DNA of 64,000 nucleotides from an uncultured Umboniibacter sp. (GCF_947497555.1 NZ_CANMGY010000010.1:1-64000), one strand, 5' to 3'. Counted from the first letter of the stretch, positions 7,830 through 16,255 are shown. Notes: generated by a model from the letters alone, not told the origin. A program made the numbers and translations.

Positions 7830-8231
7830 CTATTTCTTACCCCGTACCTGTGTTTCACACTGGTAGTTGATCAGGGCACAGCGCGCCTCGAATTGTCGCA
7901 GTTCCCCTTTCGCACTTGAGAGGTTCCCCCGCTCAAGCGCTCTTTGAAGCCCTTCGCTACTTGGGATGGCGTCGATCCCGAGGGCTATTGACCAGGTATT
8001 AACGACCTCTCGCCAACGTTGATAGAGGGGATAGGCCTGTTCGACACAAAACTGAATATGCTGATCCTGCATTGCCATGTGTGGGCGTTGCGTTTGCCAG
8101 CGCTCGATAATTTCAGCATTAAATTCACTCACTGCAATGAGCCAGTAGTCGGAATCCATCATATCGACCATCAACGTGAGTACGGCGGTTGCTCGCTGGT
8201 GTTCGAATTGGCTGATTAGCGTTGTTTTCAT
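7830..8231 (-). CDS. Hypothetical helical protein
   Basis: A 133-residue protein that is almost all helix, with Trp- and Gln-rich stretches. I start it at the ATG at 8231 (MKTTLISQFE) because the longer frame to 8294 would overlap the tus-like gene by 40 bases and has no better ribosome site. It lies between the tus-like gene and 7347-7796 on the same strand. Family not recognised. Confidence 0.6.
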   Translation of the reverse strand: MKTTLISQFEHQRATAVLTLMVDMMDSDYWLIAVSEFNAEIIERWQTQRPHMAMQDQHIQFCVEQAYPLYQRWREVVNTWSIALGIDAIPSSEGLQRALERGNLSSAKGELRQFEARCALINYQCETQVRGKK

Positions 8232-8254
8232 ATCTTTAGTGTTCTCAGTTGTTT

Positions 8255-9061
8255 TTATCTCAAATATCGGTGCAATCGCAGAGCCGTAGACCAAGGCTCC
8301 GTACTGACCTTTGCATCGTCGCGTTGAGCGCGCAGGGTCGGATTCTCTTCATCGGGCTTCTCACGGTGAATGACATCACCGGGCGTTCGGAGGGTGAATA
8401 GGGGGCCTGACACGACTTTCTGAGAGCGTTCTGCCTCCTTTCCTGACCCTATTTTTAAGTTGAGTCGCAGTGAGTAGCGAGCGCGATCCACGCGAGCGAA
8501 GTGCGTATCGGCGCAGTGATTAAGTTGATCGTTGAGCACTGCGCGGGTTTCCTCGGATAACTGGTTGGCGCTGTCGTTAATGAGCGCGAAGACCGCTTGG
8601 CGGTCGAGGCGTTTAACGGTTCGGTTGGCGCCGGACCAACTAAAACTTGCCAGGTGGATACCCGGCTCGATCATTCCCACCATCCGGTAGCACCGAGCCA
8701 GATCAAGGTCATTGTCCTGTTGTCGTCGTCGAATGGTGTCAAATAGGGTGTGTCCATCCGGCTGTGATTTAATTTTACTGACGGTGTTTTTAAAATCCAT
8801 CTTCACGTCATTAAGCCGATGAAGCTGCTCTAGGGTGTCTACGTCACACTCAATGATGGCGCCCAGACAGGATTCCCGATGGGTGTCCCGAGTCAGTGAC
8901 GTGGTGGCGGCGATCGCGTCATCAATATCCCACTTTCTCGCAACCGGGGCGACGAGCATCAGCTCCCCGCGCCGAGCGGCACAGGTCAATCGATCGTGAG
9001 TGACGTTAGCGACGTGGCTTAAGTCCCCCACACGCTGAGCAAACAGTTCAAAGTAATCCAT
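8255..9061 (-). CDS. Tus-like replication terminator protein
   Basis: A 268-residue protein that resembles E. coli Tus (309 residues) along most of its length. The region from about residue 68 (AIIECDVDTLEQLHRLNDVK) follows the Tus pattern of a hydrophobic strand plus the long helix pair. LASFSWSGANRTVKRLDRQAV (about 138-158) aligns with the Tus segment [20 protein letters not shown], and the C-terminus (GPLFTLRTPGD to ALRLHRYL) matches the last Tus strands. Tus binds Ter sites and blocks replication forks from one side. Here it would act on the element, for instance as a fork trap. The promoter region contains a Ter-like sequence, as in E. coli where tus is self-repressed. I compared it with Tus from memory, so a profile search is the test. 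Confidence 0.65.
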   Translation of the reverse strand: MDYFELFAQRVGDLSHVANVTHDRLTCAARRGELMLVAPVARKWDIDDAIAATTSLTRDTHRESCLGAIIECDVDTLEQLHRLNDVKMDFKNTVSKIKSQPDGHTLFDTIRRRQQDNDLDLARCYRMVGMIEPGIHLASFSWSGANRTVKRLDRQAVFALINDSANQLSEETRAVLNDQLNHCADTHFARVDRARYSLRLNLKIGSGKEAERSQKVVSGPLFTLRTPGDVIHREKPDEENPTLRAQRDDAKVSTEPWSTALRLHRYLR

Positions 9062-9102
9062 GTAACGACCTTAACATTTACATTGTAAAAGTAAAAATAA
9101 AT

Positions 9103-9118
9103 GATAGCACAACAATAC
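9103..9118 (-). promoter_or_regulatory. Possible Ter-like site upstream of the tus-like gene
   Basis: On the minus strand the bases 9118 to 9103 read GTATTGTTGTGCTATC. The core TGTTGT-GCTA resembles the Ter core TGTTGTAACTA with one base missing and one changed. It lies about 45 bp before the start codon, just downstream of a TATAAT-like box (within 9119-9139), where a bound Tus would block transcription. Weak on sequence alone. Confidence 0.3.
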
Positions 9119-9295
9119 ATATTATACCACGACAGACCATCATATCACGCTCAATACTACCCCGTGCCTGGATCGAATACCCTTAATAAGCCTTCCTAAA
9201 CCTTGCGAACCCTATGCTCACGCGGGGCGTGAGGGGGGGCACACAGGTGGGGTTACGTGTCGTGCCGCTTGGCTTGGTCTGTCGTGGTATAATAT
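9119..9295. repeat. 21-bp perfect inverted repeat pair
   Basis: Bases 9119-9139 and 9275-9295 are exact reverse complements over 21 bp, with 135 bp between them. Each arm contains an outward-facing extended -10 element (TGGTATAAT), so the left arm points at the tus-like gene and the right arm points to the right. The spacer holds a G-rich stretch and a small CTCACG/CGTGAG hairpin. The pair could be a site for a DNA-binding protein, an invertible segment or a replication-linked site. Confidence 0.85.
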
Positions 9296-9304
9296 TATTG
9301 GTTT

Positions 9305-9844
9305 TTAGCGTGTTGGTTCGGGTGTGAACTCCCAGAGCCGATCCGCGATACTTAAACTGAACTCCGTGTATTGAGTGCCCCAGTGCTTTATGAGTCGCGC
9401 TTGCACCGTTCTGTACGCATCGCCTGGGCTTGTCGCTTCCACCTTCTCATACACCGCGCAGGTTGTTGCCTCACCCAAGCTGACTTGCCCCGTGACAATG
9501 TACCACTCTTTGATCGCTACCGACTCCGCTCGATAGCCCTGGTGCGCCTCCGCACCCATAACGGCCTCGAGGAGCGCCGCCTTCTTCGCGTCGTCCAACG
9601 CCTTAATGACTCCATCCGTCACTGTCCTCGCATCGCCAGCTTCCTCGCTGTCGGTATAGTAATCCTTTACCTCGTCACCGAAATGGCGCAGCAAAGCCGC
9701 TATCGCACTAGCGCGGTCGCTAAATACCCCCAGCACCTCGTAGTCCCACTGGTAAACATCGCCCGCCTCCGACCACACCGAGACAACGGCGGGGAAGGGC
9801 GTTAGCATGAATTGAGAATGTTCGTTCGTCTTACTCTGTGACAT
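9305..9844 (-). CDS. Hypothetical protein
   Basis: A 179-residue acidic soluble protein with no recognised domain. It contains a central helical stretch (DGVIKALDDAKKAALLEAVMG). Its translation start is preceded by a 10-bp perfect hairpin (9845-9874) that pairs the GGAG ribosome site, so initiation is likely regulated. The gene ends 10 bases from the right arm of the inverted repeat. Confidence 0.65.
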   Translation of the reverse strand: MSQSKTNEHSQFMLTPFPAVVSVWSEAGDVYQWDYEVLGVFSDRASAIAALLRHFGDEVKDYYTDSEEAGDARTVTDGVIKALDDAKKAALLEAVMGAEAHQGYRAESVAIKEWYIVTGQVSLGEATTCAVYEKVEATSPGDAYRTVQARLIKHWGTQYTEFSLSIADRLWEFTPEPTR

Positions 9845-9874
9845 GACTGATCTCCGGTTGATGAGAGATCAGTC
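9845..9874 (-). promoter_or_regulatory. SD-sequestering hairpin
   Basis: GACTGATCTC (9845-9854) and GAGATCAGTC (9865-9874) are perfectly complementary over 10 bp with a 10-base loop. In the minus-strand transcript the GGAG ribosome site overlaps the loop edge and stem, and the start codon follows directly. It differs in sequence from the seven two-hairpin leaders but follows the same principle. Confidence 0.65.
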
Positions 9875-9908
9875 TATCGTCCTCGCTAGTAATGCAAGTT
9901 GGCTCGCG

Positions 9909-10604
9909 CTAGGCCGTTGATGCGTGACCACTACCAACGAAATCCGCATGGTATCGCCCATAGGACTGCACCCGAAGTCGGCGTTCGATGTCGGCAATCA
10001 AACCAAATATGTCGGGGCTTACCCGGTGAGGAAAGTCCTTCACCAAACCCTCCATGGTCTTAGTAATATGCGGTGATTGAACATTCAAAATTGGCATTCC
10101 CTGGAGCGTCTGCTCCTTATCATTCAGGCCAAAGCGATATTGACAGCGATCGCCCATCAAGGTGTGCCGAACCTCGTAGGCCCACCCCAAAATAACTTCG
10201 GACAAATCGAAGTTAAGCGCTTCAACCTCGTCACTCAGGCTATGAAGGTCTCGGTAGAAGCTTTCCCAAACAGGTTGCGTTGTCCAGATAATCATTCCGG
10301 AGTTGGGTTTGACGGTGTTGAGTTCCGCATACCCGTAGGCCTGCGACATGTCGGTGCAATAGACCGACAGCGCCTCCGTCTTTACGAGCAATGAAAGGCC
10401 TGCGTCGGGGCTGAGGCGTTCCGCATCGGGGTCCTCGCTCTTCGCTTTGAAGTGATCGAAATTGGCCCAGCCTAGACTGATCGCCATGGCGTTGAGTGAT
10501 TGCGCGTGGGATAGCGTGAGCTCGTGTCGAGCGGTAAGGTGGTTTTTCAGTGCTTTGGCACAGGCACTCAGCTGCTTTCGCGCCAAATTAATCGGTGTGG
10601 TCAT
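9909..10604 (-). CDS. Glyoxalase-related-domain protein (N-terminal motif)
   Basis: A 231-residue protein. Its first 55 residues fit the short helical motif found in proteins annotated as glyoxalase-related (AKALKNHLTARHELTLSHAQ, then ISLGWANFDHF; the usual pattern is ...LSHSQALExxAxxLGYxxW). This motif occurs in many plasmid-borne proteins and is not itself an enzyme active site. The rest of the protein is unrecognised. I prefer the ATG at 10604, with AAGGGAA upstream, over the TTG at 10664. Upstream lies a 220-base gap to a divergent gene. Confidence 0.5.
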   Translation of the reverse strand: MTTPINLARKQLSACAKALKNHLTARHELTLSHAQSLNAMAISLGWANFDHFKAKSEDPDAERLSPDAGLSLLVKTEALSVYCTDMSQAYGYAELNTVKPNSGMIIWTTQPVWESFYRDLHSLSDEVEALNFDLSEVILGWAYEVRHTLMGDRCQYRFGLNDKEQTLQGMPILNVQSPHITKTMEGLVKDFPHRVSPDIFGLIADIERRLRVQSYGRYHADFVGSGHASTA

Positions 10605-10826
10605 CGTAAATTTCCCTTGTTTAGCAAGTCTTTCGATTGACGCTTTATCGACAAACTTTAACAATTGAAATCACTGTTTTATTGCCGTGTGGTAGTACAA
10701 AGGCCTGTGGTTTAGCAACGTGCGTCGAGCCAGGTTCAGGCGACCTCATCACATACTATCAGTCGAACGAGTATTTTCAAGCGCCGCCGAGTTTGTTACA
10801 TTGACTTTTCACAGGGAGTGTTAACG

Positions 10827-12143
10827 ATGTACACCTTCACCTTACTTCTGGACAGTATTACCCCGCGAAAAGTGCGATTTATGTTCGCCCGGATGAGGTA
10901 TGAGCGAATGATCGAAGAGGCTACGGAATACTGGCAGCCGATTGAAGTGCTTGGGAACTTCACCAAGGCCGAGCAAGGCGTCCAAACGGCCCATTACTTT
11001 GCGCTACAACACTTGCTCCAGTTCCACCAAGCCCTGCCTAACTACAATCAGGTCCAGCCCGAGCTGGTACACATCTACACCAATTTTCCCGTGGACACCG
11101 CGTTGCCGCGCTCGCCCGCACTCCAGCCCATTCGAGACTACTTTTATGCGGCGCGACGGTATCACTACCACCTAATTTCCGCTGTCGTTGACGAAACCCT
11201 GGGTAATTTCCGCGCGTCCATTTCCTTAAGGGTGGACAAACTTCCCTATCAGCCCGTTTGCTATGTACTGAATGATATGATTGGCTGGTTGAGTGTTCAC
11301 CACGATGCCGTTCCGCCTTTTATTGACGCTCGCCGAAAACTAATGCGAGAGTCGGGCGCATCGCCAGAGGCGATCAAACGCAAGACATCCTTTTGGCCTG
11401 CGCTCATCGCCCCTATTGTCGGCGGAAAAGTGACGGAGTTACCCCGCGATCAGATTAATCACCGGCTCGAACCGGGCGAACATTTGTTTTATACCCCGTC
11501 AGGGCACTACCTGATCATTAACGTTGACGTTAGTCGAAGGCTACCACCTGTCGTTACGCGTATAGGCTATAGCCATCTCTTTCGCAATCCCAGCCTATCG
11601 TTCGCCCCGATCCCCCCGAGGGAACGCTTCCCGCGTAATCTTGATTATAATTTTTTCTACTTACCGACGCTGAAAATGCACATCGAGGAAATTGTAGGGA
11701 GACACCAACTGCTCGCGTCTCCGGACTGGTCAAAAAATCGTTCCGTCTATATCGTTAATCACGCTCACAAGAGCTACACCAAAGGCGTGTCGCTGGAAGA
11801 CAATCCGCTTCGTGTGCTGTGTGTTCGTCCTGACGAGGGGGTGTATGAATTTGATAACGAAGACGGTGAGCCACTACTTCAAGGGCAATTCAATTGCTGT
11901 TACCTGATGCTTCGTGCCCTCATTCAGCACGACCCCGGTAAAATCACGGTTTATGTGCCCGCTTTAAAGTATTGGCAAATTGCCTTAACCAAAGCCAGCG
12001 TGGTGAATTTACTCAAGCAGAATCCGCAGGTAGAAGTGCGCGTTCAAACCATTAGATCGCGCTTTAAGACCCGCCGAGAAGCCAATAACGCCGACGTTAT
12101 CGTTATTCCGTATCAAAAAGACTTTGAAATGACGGTGGCGTAA
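10827..12143 (+). CDS. Hypothetical 438-residue protein
   Basis: A large soluble protein rich in Tyr, His and Pro, with no signal peptide, ATP-binding or nuclease motif that I can name. The ATG at 10827 has AGGGAG 9 bases upstream; a GTG at 10818 in the same frame overlaps that site and is less likely. It stands alone between two minus-strand clusters. No family recognised. Confidence 0.7.
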   Translation: MYTFTLLLDSITPRKVRFMFARMRYERMIEEATEYWQPIEVLGNFTKAEQGVQTAHYFALQHLLQFHQALPNYNQVQPELVHIYTNFPVDTALPRSPALQPIRDYFYAARRYHYHLISAVVDETLGNFRASISLRVDKLPYQPVCYVLNDMIGWLSVHHDAVPPFIDARRKLMRESGASPEAIKRKTSFWPALIAPIVGGKVTELPRDQINHRLEPGEHLFYTPSGHYLIINVDVSRRLPPVVTRIGYSHLFRNPSLSFAPIPPRERFPRNLDYNFFYLPTLKMHIEEIVGRHQLLASPDWSKNRSVYIVNHAHKSYTKGVSLEDNPLRVLCVRPDEGVYEFDNEDGEPLLQGQFNCCYLMLRALIQHDPGKITVYVPALKYWQIALTKASVVNLLKQNPQVEVRVQTIRSRFKTRREANNADVIVIPYQKDFEMTVA

Positions 12144-12208
12144 TGTGCCATTCGACAAAAAACACCAACCCTTTTGTTTAGCTTTACTGGTTTGTTAGCA
12201 AGTCCAGG

Positions 12209-12490
12209 TTAGTTCAGCTCATACTCCAAAAAAAAATTCCATTCATCGATTGCATCGTTTGCTGCGTTTCGATGTCTATCTGCTTCGTCATTTTGTTCCT
12301 CGACAAAATCAGTAATACATCTCCTGTAACTTTGAACATCGTTATTGAATCGATCAAGTTCCCACTGCGAATTAAATTGATAGGGTTTAAATGGCTTGCT
12401 GCAAGCATGACTTGGTGTGAACATATCTGCCAGAGCTGGAAGAGAGATCAATCCCACCACCGCCATAATTCCCGCTATTTTAAAGGTCAT
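12209..12490 (-). CDS. Small exported Cys-containing protein
   Basis: A 93-residue precursor with a clear Sec signal peptide (residues 1-21, cleavage after LPALA). The mature part has two Cys residues (HACSKPFKPY and YRRCITDF), likely a disulfide, and a charged helical tail. Such proteins are common on conjugative elements of marine bacteria, with no known role. The start has AAGGAG. Confidence 0.7.
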   Translation of the reverse strand: MTFKIAGIMAVVGLISLPALADMFTPSHACSKPFKPYQFNSQWELDRFNNDVQSYRRCITDFVEEQNDEADRHRNAANDAIDEWNFFLEYELN

Positions 12491-12522
12491 GACTTCGAAC
12501 TCCTTGAGTTATGACTAACTTG

Positions 12523-13098
12523 TTAAGCCGATTTAGCCAACTTTACAATATTTATCAGTTTGTGTTCTCTCGGGAGCTCCACGTCTTGATAGCCATTTTT
12601 TCCATAGAATCGGATCGTAACGCTCTCATAATTCGCGTTCGCTATTTTTTCTGCGTCCTCAATACTAATGACGTCGCTAATTCGTTCAACTTTCTCATGC
12701 TCTCTGGCAACGTCATTGTAGTATCCAACTTGGCGATCAACCCTCCCAGACACTTTAGTCACCAACTCGCTACCGATATATATTTCAGCACTTTCAACAA
12801 ATGACCAACTGCTGTAGAGGTTTGTAGAGAAAACGTCGATATAAATAGTATTCGATCCACTTACCCATCTGTACTGAATAGTACGAGTCTCGCTGCCATT
12901 GATACTTAGGAACACATTCATATCACTAGCCGTTGCTTCAACTCGACCTTTGATCTTGTCATACGAGCATGATATGGGCTCGCAATTTGTTGAAAGCTCT
13001 AATTCATTTATCCCGCTTCCTTGACTCATTTGGGCGTAGTCATTAACGGCGCAACCTGTAAGGGTCGCAACAACCAAAGGTAAAATTAGTTTCTTCAT
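12523..13098 (-). CDS. Predicted lipoprotein
   Basis: A 191-residue precursor with an N-terminal MKKLILPLVVATLTGC lipobox, so it is anchored to a membrane by the Cys at 16. The mature part is beta-rich (repeated short strands such as MNVFLSING and YRWVSGSNTIYID) and contains two further Cys residues. I start it at the ATG at 13098, which gives a standard lipoprotein signal; six extra residues in the longer frame would precede it. Function unknown. Confidence 0.75.
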   Translation of the reverse strand: MKKLILPLVVATLTGCAVNDYAQMSQGSGINELELSTNCEPISCSYDKIKGRVEATASDMNVFLSINGSETRTIQYRWVSGSNTIYIDVFSTNLYSSWSFVESAEIYIGSELVTKVSGRVDRQVGYYNDVAREHEKVERISDVISIEDAEKIANANYESVTIRFYGKNGYQDVELPREHKLINIVKLAKSA

Positions 13099-13294
13099 AT
13101 TTGTCTCTTTCTCCAATTTCGAATGATCGGCATCTCACAGCCTTCACGAGTTTTGTTTTTTATACCTCGGTATCAATCTTTACTTCGGCCACACATAGAC
13201 TATCAGTTATCACTCACAGTAAATATCGAAATCTGATCCGTCAGGGTAGGTGTTTGATCCGTTGATAAAATTACCCAACAATACACGAGCTATC

Positions 13295-13666
13295 TTAGTC
13301 GTCCGTGTGATTATTTTCGGGAAACGTCCCCTCAAAGCTCAACACCACTACAATGGTTTCGGTCATAACATCGCGAGTCTCGTAGGACCAAGTGTACGCA
13401 TAGCCTGACGACGCTCTGCCGGATATTTGGAACCACGACTTGTCGAAGTCCCAGCGCTCACCTGACTCAATTTCCCATTGCGTACTCAGCCAATCTCTCA
13501 CCTCAGATTTCGAGCCTTCTTCGACGATATTTTGCGGTATCGAAGCGACCAGGTTATTCAGCTTACGGTCTTCGTTGTAGCGCTCTAATACCGGTGGCGC
13601 ACACCAGATAAAGAACACCACCACACTCAGTTTAATAATTCGACCCCAGCTCAACAAACCAATCAT
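13295..13666 (-). CDS. Hypothetical membrane-anchored protein
   Basis: A 123-residue protein with one N-terminal membrane segment (LSVVVFFIWCAPPVL) and a 95-residue periplasmic or cytoplasmic domain ending in an acidic tail. No family recognised. It is the first gene of the minus-strand trio 12209-13666, divergent from the omptin-fold gene. Confidence 0.6.
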   Translation of the reverse strand: MIGLLSWGRIIKLSVVVFFIWCAPPVLERYNEDRKLNNLVASIPQNIVEEGSKSEVRDWLSTQWEIESGERWDFDKSWFQISGRASSGYAYTWSYETRDVMTETIVVVLSFEGTFPENNHTDD

Positions 13667-13725
13667 CCTTGCTCACACCTTAAAAATCCATCTTACCCCG
13701 ATCATACTACGTATTTTTGCGCCAC

Positions 13726-13744
13726 TCTGCCCCAAATGGGCAGA
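13726..13744. promoter_or_regulatory. CTGCCC palindrome box A
   Basis: TCTGCCC-CAAAT-GGGCAGA, a perfect 7+7 bp palindrome with an A/T-rich 5-base centre. Its centre lies 72 bp before the start codon at 13807. It is one of ten copies in this window that keep a similar spacing to genes. Confidence 0.75.
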
Positions 13745-13806
13745 CTCAGCGCGATATTTCTTATCTCAAGTCGAGATAATACCCCTAACTACCAAGGAGC
13801 TAAATT

Positions 13807-14733
13807 ATGCTAACAGGATTATTTATCGATGCGTTTGTTTTGCAACTCGATGTGGGTTACGAGATGTCAGAGGTTGATTGGAATATCGCTGGACTACCGC
13901 AATATGCTGAGTCCCCCAACGTTTTATCTGAGCTTACCTTTCGCGACATGGACTCCCCGGCCCTCAATGTTCACATTAACGGCATGAAACTACTGTCCGA
14001 AGATTGGGCCGCTATCGTCGAGCTTTCCTACCTCAAGACCATGCCGCCGGAGGGCACCGTACAAGATAGCGACTATGACCTGAATGACCGCGAGGGCGAG
14101 TTTTCTCGTTCTTACTCTGACATCGACGGGAACGATCGAAACAGCTGGTCCATTTCTGGCGGCGTTAAAACCCGCTGGCTAGGCTCAGTCGGGCATTACG
14201 CCAGCGCCAGCGTTGGCTTTAGCCACGATACCTGGGATATGCAGATGGTCAACGGCTACCAGTCTGTTCTGACCGACGAATTCGGGAACCCCGACCCAAG
14301 GTTCATTGGCCCGTTCCCAGGTCTCGATGCGCGATACCAAGCCGAATTTAGCGGCGTCTTTTTCAAACTCTCAACGGAACATCAACTTGGCAGTACGTTT
14401 TTAGGTATTTCCGCCAAGTATCATTCACACCTTCGCTTCGATGGGGAAGGGGAGTGGAACCTGCGCCAAAATCTACGTCAGCCAAAAAGCTTCACTCACG
14501 AGGCCAATGGTACGGGCTTCACCGCCACAATCGATTGGACCATCCCCATCACGTCAGCCATTGACACGTTTGTGCGCGCCAATTACCAGTCTCTCTCAGC
14601 GTCTGATGGGGTAGATCAGACCTTTGTCATCGACGACCTCGCGTCGCAGGGATACGTCACCTATTTAACCCCCCTCAACGAGGCCAACGCAGAAGCCACC
14701 TCGCTCTGGGTGGGTCTTCGATACAATTTTTAA
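13807..14733 (+). CDS. Omptin-fold outer-membrane beta-barrel
   Basis: A 308-residue protein of alternating amphipathic strands that ends in the outer-membrane signature WVGLRYNF. The second half follows the omptin pattern (SVGFSHDTWDMQMV, then ISAKYHSHLRFDGEG near residue 205), like OmpT and the related Pom porin-like family. The Asp-His catalytic pair of OmpT is not present at the matching loop (RFDGEGEW), so protease activity is doubtful. No standard Sec signal is seen: the frame begins MLTGLFIDAFVLQ and enters the first strand at once. It has a good AAGGAG and box A upstream. Confidence 0.6.
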   Translation: MLTGLFIDAFVLQLDVGYEMSEVDWNIAGLPQYAESPNVLSELTFRDMDSPALNVHINGMKLLSEDWAAIVELSYLKTMPPEGTVQDSDYDLNDREGEFSRSYSDIDGNDRNSWSISGGVKTRWLGSVGHYASASVGFSHDTWDMQMVNGYQSVLTDEFGNPDPRFIGPFPGLDARYQAEFSGVFFKLSTEHQLGSTFLGISAKYHSHLRFDGEGEWNLRQNLRQPKSFTHEANGTGFTATIDWTIPITSAIDTFVRANYQSLSASDGVDQTFVIDDLASQGYVTYLTPLNEANAEATSLWVGLRYNF

Positions 14734-14747
14734 CCGGGAGAAACAAG

Positions 14748-15053
14748 ATGAGCCTCATGGATATGATTACCGGCAAGGATTCGGAGTCGGTATTAGCATT
14801 TGAAGAAGTAAAGACGTCAACTCAGAAACGCCTCAAGAAGCCGGTTCACCACACGCGCGCTCGCGTTGAAGGCGGCTGGATTTATAACTCGTTTCAAGAC
14901 GGGGAGCTAAAAACCACCGTATTTTGTCCCGATGCAGCGCATCCCCCGCAACCCAACCAACCCGCCGCTGTCCGCCATGACGCTGACGTAGCCTCTCCCC
15001 CCGAGCAAAACGAATCTAACATTCCCTTCGATGAATCACGCGTAATCCGTTAA
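14748..15053 (+). CDS. Small hypothetical protein
   Basis: A 101-residue protein with a Pro-rich C-terminal half (HPPQPNQPAAV) and a basic N-terminal segment (TQKRLKKPVHHTRARV). It starts 14 bases after the omptin-fold gene with a GGGAGAAAC site, so it is in the same operon and under box A. No family recognised. Confidence 0.6.
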   Translation: MSLMDMITGKDSESVLAFEEVKTSTQKRLKKPVHHTRARVEGGWIYNSFQDGELKTTVFCPDAAHPPQPNQPAAVRHDADVASPPEQNESNIPFDESRVIR

Positions 15054-15145
15054 TGGCTGACTTTACAAAACATTGGGTAGAGAGTATGTTAAAGATGTTG
15101 TCAATGTTATTGACTAACAACGAGCTGACGTTACTCAGCATTCTA

Positions 15146-15204
15146 AACCACCGAAGGGGTTGCACCTTCGGGGCATCTCCTTCTTTTTCATGGAGATAGT
15201 CATG
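15146..15204 (+). promoter_or_regulatory. Two-hairpin leader, copy 5
   Basis: First hairpin: CCGAAGG (15151-15157) with CCTTCGG (15165-15171), a different sequence from copies 1-4 but still perfectly paired. Second hairpin: ATCTCC (15175-15180) with GGAGAT (15192-15197), holding the ribosome site of the gene at 15202. Confidence 0.75.
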
Positions 15205-15504
15205 CAATATATCAACTACACATTAACCCCGATCCGCACTTTAGACGGCTCTGAGTACCCTTCACAGGGCTTAGCGGCTGTAGAAAGACTGTATACCGAA
15301 ACACGTTCTGGCATCCTCGTACAACGCTTTGGCGACGTAACAGGACTTCCTGAACCGACCTTTGGTGTGCGACTCATCGTAGACGAAGCGGTACTAACAA
15401 TCAGTAATCGCTTTGATTTGGTAGCGCCCGCTATCCATCATCCCGAAGCGAAGATTGAATCGTCTGTCGTCACTGTTCCTGCTTTTATCGAGAAGGTTCA
15501 CTAA
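15202..15504 (+). CDS. Hypothetical protein (leader family)
   Basis: A 100-residue soluble, mainly beta protein of unknown family. The ATG at 15202 directly follows the SD hairpin of leader copy 5. The next gene starts on the base after its stop codon. Confidence 0.65.
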   Translation: MQYINYTLTPIRTLDGSEYPSQGLAAVERLYTETRSGILVQRFGDVTGLPEPTFGVRLIVDEAVLTISNRFDLVAPAIHHPEAKIESSVVTVPAFIEKVH

Positions 15505-15798
15505 ATGAGAGCAGCAATCGGATTCGCGTTAATCGTGCTTTTCATCCCGTCAATAACGTTGGCGGAATGTTTCTACAATGGCCAGCAATATAACCGCTTT
15601 GAGCGGCTAGCTGTCAGCGCTAAAGGCGAACAGCCCTCTGATGGGACTGTTTGGCTATTCCAGTGCTTGCCAACCATTAGACCGCACGACCTGTCGGAAA
15701 TTACAATCAATACGGTTATCTCTCAGCGAGATGCTTGGGTACCTATACGTACCCCAGTTAATAGATCGGATATTGAAGTCATTAAACGACCTAACTAA
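15505..15798 (+). CDS. Small exported protein
   Basis: A 97-residue precursor with a Sec signal peptide (residues 1-20, cleavage after ITLAE or LA). The mature part has two Cys residues (ECFYNGQQY and LFQCLP), likely joined. It starts immediately after the stop of the preceding gene, so it is translated by coupling from the leader-controlled message. No family recognised. Confidence 0.65.
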   Translation: MRAAIGFALIVLFIPSITLAECFYNGQQYNRFERLAVSAKGEQPSDGTVWLFQCLPTIRPHDLSEITINTVISQRDAWVPIRTPVNRSDIEVIKRPN

Positions 15799-15814
15799 CG
15801 GCCTAGCGCCACTA

Positions 15815-15874
15815 AACCCACGGGGGCTTCTACCCTCTGGGTCGCTGCTCCCCTTTACACAGGAGAGCCTTATG
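15815..15874 (+). promoter_or_regulatory. Two-hairpin leader, copy 6
   Basis: First hairpin: ACCC (15816-15819) with GGGT (15839-15842) and inner GGG with CCC around CTTCTA. Second hairpin: GCTCC (15847-15851) with GGAGAGC (15862-15868). The GGAG is the ribosome site of the gene at 15872. Confidence 0.7.
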
Positions 15875-16255
15875 GCCAAAACTAAAGAAACAGAAACTGA
15901 ATTCGAACGATTCAGTAAAACTAAAACGAAAGACCTTGTTCAAATCGGGGCGACAATTCGCAGTAAAATCACTTCCCATACCTATGTATTGGGAATAACT
16001 ACTGCAGCCCTCGTCTCGCTCACCGGTCTTTTCAGCGCTGAATTGATCAGTAATAACTTCCGCTTCACATGGGCGTCTGATGAGCTTAAGCTTATTATCT
16101 TCCTTGGTGTGTTGTTATTACCTACCAATACAGCCTTTTTTCGAGTGCTAGGTTCGCTATCGAAGCTGCATTACTTGAAGCACATCATTGACGAGATTCT
16201 GGTTATGAGGCGAGCCCAACAGGGTCAACCTCGTCACTGGAAGAAACGTCGCTAA
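15872..16255 (+). CDS. Membrane protein with two helices (leader family)
   Basis: A 127-residue protein with a charged N-terminal helix (about 35 residues), two predicted transmembrane segments (about 38-58 and 71-92) and a strongly basic C-terminus (QPRHWKKRR). No family recognised. It starts at 15872, just after the sequestered GGAG of leader copy 6. Confidence 0.65.
   Translation: MAKTKETETEFERFSKTKTKDLVQIGATIRSKITSHTYVLGITTAALVSLTGLFSAELISNNFRFTWASDELKLIIFLGVLLLPTNTAFFRVLGSLSKLHYLKHIIDEILVMRRAQQGQPRHWKKRR

Noticed and set aside
12272-12804. Plus-strand frames opposite the exported protein and lipoprotein genes
   Set aside because: The minus-strand genes have signal peptides, a lipobox and good ribosome sites; the plus frames have none.
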